Source: Protofrankia coriariae (GTDB taxonomy: Bacteria > Actinomycetota > Actinomycetes > Frankiales > Frankiaceae). Taken from it: a DNA stretch of 37,777 nucleotides. The stretch lies in assembly GCF_001017755.1 (NCBI RefSeq), contig NZ_JWIO01000029.1, forward strand, positions 11,289 through 49,065, written 5' to 3'. Positions 16,637-22,525 of the stretch are shown here, piece after piece; within the stretch, counting starts at the first letter, position 1; every line of letters begins with the position of its first letter. Position numbers and translations under genes: made by a program. The notes below the pieces were generated by a model. The model was not told where the DNA came from, did not search any database, and saw only the letters and a program-made list of their open reading frames with translations.

Positions 16637-16893
16637 CAGGCGACCTCTGCTCGCTGCCGGATCGACACGAACTTCTCCCGCGGGTGCACCTCGACAGGGT
16701 CCGTGTCCTTGAACCGGTGGACGTCGCCGTGCCCGCGGACGACGGCGAGGTCGTACCCGTTCGGGTTCAGGCCGGCAAGGCGGAGCAGGTCCCCTGCCGT
16801 TCTGTGTCGATCGGGATCGACGTCGAACGGGCGGCCGTCAATCGTGATCTGCACGGTCCGGTGCCGCCCGTCTCGTGCTGCGTCGCTCGTCAT
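16636..16893 (-). CDS. Single-domain ubiquitin-like protein (multiubiquitin family)
   Basis: An 85-aa beta-grasp protein. V-Q-I-T-I-D-G-R-P-F-D-V-D forms the first hairpin, then T-A-G-D-L-L-R-L-A-G the helix, then Y-D-L-A-V-V-R-G and F-V-S-I-R-Q. This matches the multiubiquitin domain (Multi_ubiq), but only one copy is present. It ends R-A-E-V-A with no Gly-Gly, so either a non-glycine terminus is used or processing exposes an internal residue. ATG 16893 was chosen over GTG 16899 because AAGGAGG lies 5 nt upstream. It is the first gene of the conjugation operon, divergent from the XRE gene. Confidence 0.85.
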   Translation of the reverse strand: MTSDAARDGRHRTVQITIDGRPFDVDPDRHRTAGDLLRLAGLNPNGYDLAVVRGHGDVHRFKDTDPVEVHPREKFVSIRQRAEVA

Positions 16894-16914
16894 GAGCACC
16901 TCCTTGTCTCAGCA

Positions 16915-16928
16915 AAGCGACATCGCTT
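16915..16928. promoter_or_regulatory. Palindromic operator candidate AAGCGACATCGCTT
   Basis: Perfect 6-2-6 inverted repeat, 22 bp upstream of the ubiquitin-like ATG. A half-site (ATCGCTT) recurs at 17014-17020, just before the XRE start codon. Position and symmetry fit binding by the divergent XRE repressor at both promoters. Inference from sequence only. Confidence 0.55.
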
Positions 16929-17022
16929 CACTGTGGACGTGATCCTGGCACACCGATGCGGCGCTGCGCAACATCGGGGTGACGGGGCAGCAGAGCGCCG
17001 TTCGTCGGCTACCATCGCTTGT

Positions 17023-17565
17023 ATGGGACAGCCCGGATCTCCTGTGGCCTCGGGCGCCATGCCTGAGGAGGAGGCTGGACGGACACGCCCGGCGGAGCGG
17101 CTCGACGCCGCGAAGCTCGGTGCGCTCATTCGCGATCACCGTGGTCGAAGATCGCTGAGGCAGGCTGCGGCCGAGGCCGGTGTCAGCGTCAGCACCATGT
17201 CGCGTGTGGAGGCGGGTGCACAGCCAGATCTCGCGTCGTTCACGGCCCTCTGTGCCTGGGTGGGCGTCTCACCGAGCCGCTTCTTCACCCCGATCGCCGA
17301 GCGATTGGATACCCCGGTGGAAGTCGCGATCGCGCACCTCAGCGCCGATCCACGGCTGGCACCGGAGCACGCCTCGAGCATTGCATCGGTAATTCGCCAG
17401 ATGTACGATGCCCTGGCTGCCCAGGTCGAACCAAATCGAAGTCTTGTGGCATGCCACCTCCGTGCCGCGTCGACAATGCGGCCAGGAGTCCCCGAAAGGC
17501 TTGGATCCATACTCGTCGACATCCACCGCGAGCTAGAGAAGCGAGTCGAAAGCGGCCAGCTATGA
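17023..17565 (+). CDS. XRE-family repressor
   Basis: A 180-aa protein. The HTH spans about 30-85 (L-G-A-L-I-R-D-H-R-G-R-R-S-L-R-Q-A-A, then V-S-V-S-T-M-S-R-V-E-A-G). The C-terminus (about 100-175) is helical and probably dimerises. Its stop overlaps the ImmA/IrrE start (ATGA), so the two are made together. By analogy with DdrO-IrrE and phage ImmR-ImmA pairs, this would be the repressor cleaved by the protease. ATG 17023 places the HTH near the N-terminus; the frame stays open upstream into the ubiquitin-like gene, which is not meaningful. Confidence 0.85.
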   Translation: MGQPGSPVASGAMPEEEAGRTRPAERLDAAKLGALIRDHRGRRSLRQAAAEAGVSVSTMSRVEAGAQPDLASFTALCAWVGVSPSRFFTPIAERLDTPVEVAIAHLSADPRLAPEHASSIASVIRQMYDALAAQVEPNRSLVACHLRAASTMRPGVPERLGSILVDIHRELEKRVESGQL

Positions 17566-18128
17566 GCCTACCGCGCGGATTCAAAGCCAACGCCGAACGT
17601 GAAGCGCTTCGCCTCCGAGCGGAAATGGGGCTGCGGCAGACCGACGCCCTTGACGTCAGCACTCTCGCTACCCATCTCGGCGTCAAGATTGTAAGCGCTG
17701 GCGACCTAATAGAGATGTCGCGGCTAGAAGAGATCGAACGTATTCAGGCCTACTCGTTCTCCGGGGCCACGTTCGAGATCGGCGGTCGTCAATTCGTGAT
17801 CACTAGCCCGCTGCGGACGCCTGGCCGACGTGCCAGTGATATCGCGCACGAGCTCTCACACATCCTTCTCAAGCATGAACTTTCTGAGATGCGCGAGATT
17901 GACGGAATCCCGTTTCGTACGTGCAGGCCAGAGGAAGAGGAGCAGGCCACGAACTTCGGCGGCACGCTCCTGCTCCCAAGACCGCTGCTAGTTTCGGCGG
18001 CCCGGCAAGGCCTGACACACGCCGAGATCGCCGATCGGTACCAGGTGACCATCGAGATGGCACGGTTCCGGTACAATTCGACCGGCGTAGGACGTCAGGT
18101 CGGCCAGTTTCAAAGAGCGGTTGGTTAG
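17562..18128 (+). CDS. ImmA/IrrE-family metallo-endopeptidase
   Basis: A 188-aa protein with zinc motif H96-E-L-S-H100 in the I-A-H-E-L-S-H-I-L-L context, followed by the family's E-x-x-A-x-x-F segment (E-E-Q-A-T-N-F-G-G-T-L-L-L-P), which holds the third ligand. A C-terminal Y-Q-V-T-I-E-M-A-R-F-R segment resembles the helical region that touches the repressor. Proteins of this family cleave XRE-type repressors after DNA damage or phage-related signals. Coupling to the XRE gene and divergence from the ubiquitin-like operon imply control of that operon. Base composition is clearly AT-richer than the surroundings. Confidence 0.9.
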   Translation: MSLPRGFKANAEREALRLRAEMGLRQTDALDVSTLATHLGVKIVSAGDLIEMSRLEEIERIQAYSFSGATFEIGGRQFVITSPLRTPGRRASDIAHELSHILLKHELSEMREIDGIPFRTCRPEEEEQATNFGGTLLLPRPLLVSAARQGLTHAEIADRYQVTIEMARFRYNSTGVGRQVGQFQRAVG

Positions 18129-18505
18129 CCCCCGCTTCCGAATGCTCGTCGGCAACCTTGGGATTTGGAATGAAATAACCTGTGCACCTTGGACCTTCCC
18201 CAAGCCTGTGACCTGCGAAGATGCCTCCGAGCGTGCAAATGTTAATTCATGACGGATCCTTGACCCCATCGCTGCGTAGCTGAATCACCAGGCTTCGCGC
18301 GATGACCGCCCGATTTGCGGCGCTCGCGCTGCGAGTCCCGGTATTTCTTGAAGTTCTCAATGGACACTTTCTCAGCGACCCCGATGGTCGGCAGCGGTTG
18401 ACGTTCGCACGAGCGGGAACCCCGCCTGCTGCGCTATTATTTCCCACCTCTGGACTGCTTTGTTGTCGCACCGAGGAAGATTCATTACCCAAGCGGCTAT
18501 CCCTG
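18129..18505. other. Convergent intergenic region, no gene seen
   Basis: Lies between the ends of the protease gene (+) and the HEPN-like gene (-). It is AT-richer than the window average. Open frames here lack ribosome sites and protein-like composition. No clear terminator hairpin was found. Confidence 0.4.
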
Positions 18506-19213
18506 TCATTCCTCTGGGCCTGAGGCAACATCTTCCTTGCTGTCTGCACTCAAGGAGTGAAATAGGCGCACGGCCGCTATGATTGCTTCATGTTGCAGCG
18601 CTAGATCGCGGCGGAGATTTCCCTCATCGTAGATATCATCGCCGATGAAGCTAAGAACTGGAACCCAGTCGCCATCCCCAATTCTATCTGAAGCGATCGT
18701 TGCCGGCGAGTGGATCACGTGGTTTCTTCGCCTTATCGCGCCATCGATAGCGGTCAACTCTGTCGCCCATTTTTCCTTGGCTTCGCCCAATAGTCGACGA
18801 ACCTCATGCAGCAATTGTCCCGCAGTCCTGCGTTCGACATTTAAGGACTTATCGAAGTGGAGGGCGATCTTTCCTAGAACGGCTTCGGTCTCTGCGCACT
18901 GGGTCGCCACCAAACCGCGCAAGCGATGCATATCCGAAGCCGCGCCGTCGTCGTGGGGCGCATATAGATCAAACTCATCATATTCTGGATACAAGTGATC
19001 CCACACGGTTTGCCACGACACGGTCTTCTCGCCAAATTTTGGCTCGACCCAGAGCTCCTCGTCTTCCCATATATTCGATTCGAAAACTTCTACTTCACTG
19101 AAGGCGTTCGCCTCTCGTCGCGATATCTCGACTTTGTCGCCACCGTCGCTATAGTTGTCCATGTTCGCTTTTATCATTTCCTCTATGGGGTCGAAATTAA
19201 GAGGGTGTCTCAT
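18506..19213 (-). CDS. HEPN-like protein (putative RNase/toxin-type domain)
   Basis: A 235-aa acidic protein. The N-terminus (1-90) is rich in Asp/Glu and aromatic residues. The C-terminal half is helical and contains A-I-R-R-R163-N-H-V-I-H168-S, matching the R-x4-H motif (often R-N-x3-H) of HEPN domains, many of which are RNases in defence and toxin systems. Codon use is AT-richer than neighbours, as in the ImmA/IrrE gene, suggesting shared acquisition. No good ribosome site is seen at ATG 19213; ATG 19237 is an alternative, and the IS5 remnant abuts the 5' end, so the promoter may be damaged. HEPN assignment rests on one motif. Confidence 0.55.
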   Translation of the reverse strand: MRHPLNFDPIEEMIKANMDNYSDGGDKVEISRREANAFSEVEVFESNIWEDEELWVEPKFGEKTVSWQTVWDHLYPEYDEFDLYAPHDDGAASDMHRLRGLVATQCAETEAVLGKIALHFDKSLNVERRTAGQLLHEVRRLLGEAKEKWATELTAIDGAIRRRNHVIHSPATIASDRIGDGDWVPVLSFIGDDIYDEGNLRRDLALQHEAIIAAVRLFHSLSADSKEDVASGPEE

Positions 19214-19247
19214 GTGGTGTTGTGAATCTTCTTGCATGATCTGAGGG

Positions 19248-19478
19248 GTGGATGACCGCCTTGCTCTGCGGCTGGTACCGGATGAGCTCTGGGAGCTCGT
19301 GGAGCCCTTGCTGCCTGTTTTCCCTGCGGCGTGGTCAGGGTAGCGGGACACGGCGCCGGTGTCGGATCGGGCGGTGTTCACCGCGGTGGTCTACGTGTTG
19401 ACGTCGGGCTGTGCGTGGCGGTTGTTGCCGCCGTCGTTCGGGGTGATGGTCCCGACGGCGCATCGCCGGTTCAGAGCC
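19248..19478 (+). pseudogene. IS5-family transposase N-terminal remnant
   Basis: From GTG 19248 the frame encodes L-V-P-D-E-L-W-E-L-V-E-P-L-L-P, then an in-frame TAG, then T-A-P-V-S-D-R-A-V-F-T-A-V-V-Y-V-L-T-S-G-C-A-W-R, the typical N-terminal domain of IS5-type transposases. It breaks off near H-R-R-F, where IS30 sequence begins. Dead by stop codon and truncation. Confidence 0.85.
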
Positions 19479-20191
19479 AATTCTCCGACGACCCGGCCAT
19501 GCAGGCCGCGACCGAGACCATCTACCAGGCCCTCTACCGGCCCGAACGCGGCGGCCTGGAGCGCGACACCGCCACGAACCTCCGCACCCGCCGACGGTCC
19601 CGCCGCCCGCGACGCCGTCCTGACCAGCGCGCCACCCGCTTCGCCGCCCCCGGCACCCTGATCACCCAGCGGCCCGCCGAAGTCCAGGACCGGATCCAGC
19701 CCGGTCACTGGGAAGGGGACCTCATCGTCGGCCAGGGCAACCGGTCCGCCATCGCCACTCTGGTCGAACGCTCCACCCGCTACCTGATGCTGCTGCACCT
19801 GCCCGGCGGGCGCGGAGCCGACCAGGTGCTCGACGCGCTCGTGCGCGAGGTCTCCGGCCTGCCCATCCCACTGGCGCGTTCACTCACCTGGGATCAGGGC
19901 AGCGAGATGAGCCGCCACGACGAGTTCACCGCGGCCACCGGTGTCCCGGTCTACTTCTGTGAGCCTGCCAAGCCCTGGCAACGCGGCTCGAACGAGAACA
20001 CGAACGGGCTGCTGCGCCAGTACTTCCCCAAGGGCACCGACCTGTCCGTCCACACCGCGTCCGATCTGGCGGCCGTCGCTGCCGAACTCAACGCGCGGCC
20101 CCGCAAGATCCTCGGCTGGACGACTCCGGCGAGTCAGCTCGATAAGCTCGTCGCAGCACTCGACCTCCCGGATGTTGCAATCATCGGCTGA
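19479..20191 (+). pseudogene. IS30-family transposase, 5'-truncated
   Basis: About 237 codons open with F-S-D-D-P-A-M-Q-A-A-T-E-T-I-Y-Q-A-L-Y and continue through the DDE domain: G-H-W-E-G-D-L-I-V-G (first Asp), T-W-D-Q-G-S-E-M (second Asp) and R-G-S-N-E-N-T-N-G-L-L-R-Q (Glu). The C-terminus is intact, but the N-terminal HTH region is missing and replaced by the IS5 remnant. The right end of the element probably lies near 20251, where the regulator remnant becomes recognisable. Confidence 0.85.
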
Positions 20192-20219
20192 ATCCGCCCC
20201 TGCCCTCCCTCCGACGCAC

Positions 20220-20405
20220 TCACTCGAACCATGCGACCTCGTGTCGCACCTGCTGGGTCCAACCGTGCGCGACCCGGTGCGCGGTGCGGGGACGCAGTTT
20301 GTAGCGGCGGGCGAACTCGATCGCGATCTCGTCGTGGGACATGCCGACCGCGCGCATCCGCGCACGCAGCTCGTCCTGCTCGACCCGCTGGCTGCGCTTG
20401 CTCAT
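20220..20405 (-). pseudogene. Truncated HTH-TPR regulator, paralogue of the gene at 27476
   Basis: From ATG 20405 the first 52 codons match the start of the regulator at 27476 (44 of 52 residues identical by eye, including A-R-M-R-A-V-G-M-x-H-D-E-I-A and T-A-H-R-V-A-H-G-W-T-Q-Q). After Q-Q the sequence diverges and stops nine codons later, at the IS30 end. The helical sensor part is gone. It is a remnant of a second regulator of the same family, broken by the IS30 insertion or an associated deletion. Confidence 0.8.
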
Positions 20406-20629
20406 GACGCCGCCGCACATCCTCTCCGGACGCGAATGCTGATCGCTGAGCCTTCTATCCCGTAGCATGAACCATTCCACCGTAGTCAAACAGTCACGGG
20501 TAGAGCAGCCGGGTGTCCAAGGCGGTGGAGACTCTTCGTGCTCATACCTCTGCTGCCTGGTACGCCGGGCGAACACGTGCTGCGGACCGGCCGACGGGGT
20601 CGCCCCGGGTCCTCGTCGATGCCCCGGTG

Positions 20630-21412
20630 TCATCCGGGCATATTGCCGAAGACGGCTTCCTGCGCGGCCCGCGCGAGTGTGGCCTGGGTGGTCGCTGCGA
20701 GCCCGATCCGGTTCCAATGGAAGATCACATGTAGTGCGATGACCGCGCGTATTCCCCGCGTGAGATTGCCGTTTTCCCGCAGGCTCCGGAGTGATCTTCC
20801 TGCCTCGTGGAACGACGCGAGCCAGTCGCCGCCGATGAGGTCTGCGCGGGCGTGACCGAGGAGGAGGTGGCGCACGTCGCTGGTGAAGGATGCCCATATC
20901 CGCGGGTCGGGTGGTACTTCGGCGAGGCCGGAGCGCTGCTCGGCCACTCGTGCCCACACGTCGCCCTGCTCGTTGATGTCCAGTCCCGCGGCCCGCATGA
21001 GCGCGGTGCACAGCACGAGGGAGCGTTCCCGCCGGTCGGTGCGGCCGTCGCCGAGGGCGGAGAGCAGGTGGCGGCTGTCGGCGTGGAACAGCGTGTGGGC
21101 CAGGTCCATACCGGCCGGTCCGCCGAAGGCGTGGGTCTCCGGTTCGTAGATGTCGCGGGTCCAGGTGACGCCGTTCGTGAGCAGGGGATGGAGCGGGTCG
21201 GCGGCGTTGCTGCCGTGGCCGTCCGCCGGGTCAGCGAGCAGGTAGCGCACGCGCCACGGGCCCTTGCGGATGAACCACCAGGAGGTGATGAGACCGTTGG
21301 CCTCGGCCGACGGAAGGATTCCGGCCAGGTGGGCGATGGCTTGGCGTTCCCGCTTAGCGGGGTCCTGGGCAGGGTAGGTGATGTTCACCTGCTTCCACGG
21401 GGTTTCTTCCAT
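20630..21412 (-). CDS. Stand-alone thiopeptide-type bacteriocin biosynthesis (SpaB_C-like) protein
   Basis: A 260-aa protein. The start W-K-Q-V-N-I-T-Y, then S-W-W-F-I-R-K-G-P-W-R-V-R-Y-L-L and later F-H-A-D-S-R-H-L-L-S, parallel the C-terminal elimination domain of LanB enzymes (compare W-W-F-I-R-Y in the LanB of this cluster). Such stand-alone domains occur in FxLD and thiopeptide clusters. It lies 15 bp after lanC, so it is the last gene of the operon. It could assist glutamate elimination or catalyse a further step; the cluster's LanB already has its own domain. Confidence 0.82.
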   Translation of the reverse strand: MEETPWKQVNITYPAQDPAKRERQAIAHLAGILPSAEANGLITSWWFIRKGPWRVRYLLADPADGHGSNAADPLHPLLTNGVTWTRDIYEPETHAFGGPAGMDLAHTLFHADSRHLLSALGDGRTDRRERSLVLCTALMRAAGLDINEQGDVWARVAEQRSGLAEVPPDPRIWASFTSDVRHLLLGHARADLIGGDWLASFHEAGRSLRSLRENGNLTRGIRAVIALHVIFHWNRIGLAATTQATLARAAQEAVFGNMPG

Positions 21413-21427
21413 GGTGGGGCCTTTCCG

Positions 21428-22525
21428 TCAGCGGAGCAGGAGGCCGGCGTCCCACGAGGTCGTCCTGGTTCCGGCGGCGGCCAGGGCGGCACCGGCCGAT
21501 CCCACCAGGAAACCCGAGGGCTCGTCGGCTTGGGCGGGGGCGTTCTGGTGCAGGAGCAGCGGCTGGGTGAGAGGGATCGGGATGAGGGCGTCGGCGGCGA
21601 TGCTGCGGGCGGTTGCGAGCAGGCCGCCGGTCCCGTGACACAGGCTCCGGTCGATGAGACGGCCGAGCTGCTCCGGATCGTTCAGGCAGTCGAGGAAGGC
21701 GGTCTCGGCGTGCTGTTGACGGGCGGGGTCGTGCAGGGCGCGGGCTGCGAGTTGCAGGGCACGGGTGATGCCTGGAATTCCGTAACACCAGGAAGGTCTG
21801 AGCGGGCCCGGTTGGCTGGTGGTACCGCGGTCGATGTCGGCGAGCGTGACGATCTGTGGCCACCACGAGCCGCCACCGGCCTTCTGCTGCTCCCAGGCGT
21901 CCAGCCACCGGCAGATGCGTGTGATCGCATCCGTTTGTCCGTCGACCTCGATGCCATCACGGAAAGCGATGGCCAGGAGGGCGAGCGGGCCGACGATTCC
22001 GTGGGCGATCGAGTGGTTGCTGTGACCTCCGATGGGCCCTTTCTGACTGCGATTGGGGCCGGTTGGGCACCACCAGCCGGGAAGGCCGTCGACGGGCTCG
22101 GTGAGCCGTACCAGGTAGCCGAGGACGTCGCGGAGCAGATCATGATCGCCGCTGCGGCGCAGCGCCACGGCCAGGCCGGTCAGGCCGCCGATGAGGTCGT
22201 ATTCGGCCATCAGCGGCCGGCGGCGCTGGTCGATCCTGGCATGCGCGGCTTCGAGACGATGCCGGGTGACCATGGCGGTGCCCGCGTCCGCGGTGGCCAT
22301 GGCCGTGGCGAGGCCGGGCCGGTCGGCGACACCGTGCAGGACGAAGGACAAAGCCGGAGCGCCGTAGTAAAGGCTGGCTGTGGCCGCGATGCTGACGCCG
22401 TCGGCGACGGCCTGTATCAGGGTCGCGTTCGCTTGGTCCCAGGTGGCCGCGCCGCCTCGGGCCTGCTCGATGTGAAGGAGGGCGATGCCGGCCGCGCCGC
22501 CGCTGAGGGACTGCCCCGGCTTCAT
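21428..22525 (-). CDS. lanC: Lanthionine synthetase C-like cyclase (LanC)
   Basis: A 365-aa LanC-type protein. The conserved zinc-site motifs are present: S-W-C-Y-G (first Cys) and S-L-C-H-G-T-G-G (second Cys and His). The preceding H-S-I-A-H-G-I-V-G-P segment matches the family's catalytic His region. LanC adds Cys thiols to dehydroalanine/dehydrobutyrine to form lanthionine rings. The start overlaps the lanB stop (ATGA). Length is near the usual 400 aa. It should cyclise the 48-aa FxLD-type precursor encoded at 25554. Confidence 0.92.
   Translation of the reverse strand: MKPGQSLSGGAAGIALLHIEQARGGAATWDQANATLIQAVADGVSIAATASLYYGAPALSFVLHGVADRPGLATAMATADAGTAMVTRHRLEAAHARIDQRRRPLMAEYDLIGGLTGLAVALRRSGDHDLLRDVLGYLVRLTEPVDGLPGWWCPTGPNRSQKGPIGGHSNHSIAHGIVGPLALLAIAFRDGIEVDGQTDAITRICRWLDAWEQQKAGGGSWWPQIVTLADIDRGTTSQPGPLRPSWCYGIPGITRALQLAARALHDPARQQHAETAFLDCLNDPEQLGRLIDRSLCHGTGGLLATARSIAADALIPIPLTQPLLLHQNAPAQADEPSGFLVGSAGAALAAAGTRTTSWDAGLLLR

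Noticed and set aside
14658-19478. The IS5 C-terminal and N-terminal remnants as halves of one split element
   Set aside because: They are in the same orientation but in reversed order (C-terminal piece left, N-terminal piece right), so a simple insertion into one IS5 cannot give this layout.
20513-20734. Plus-strand 73-codon frame with a protein-like N-terminus
   Set aside because: It overlaps the 3' end of the SpaB_C-like gene on the other strand and lacks a ribosome site; not enough support.
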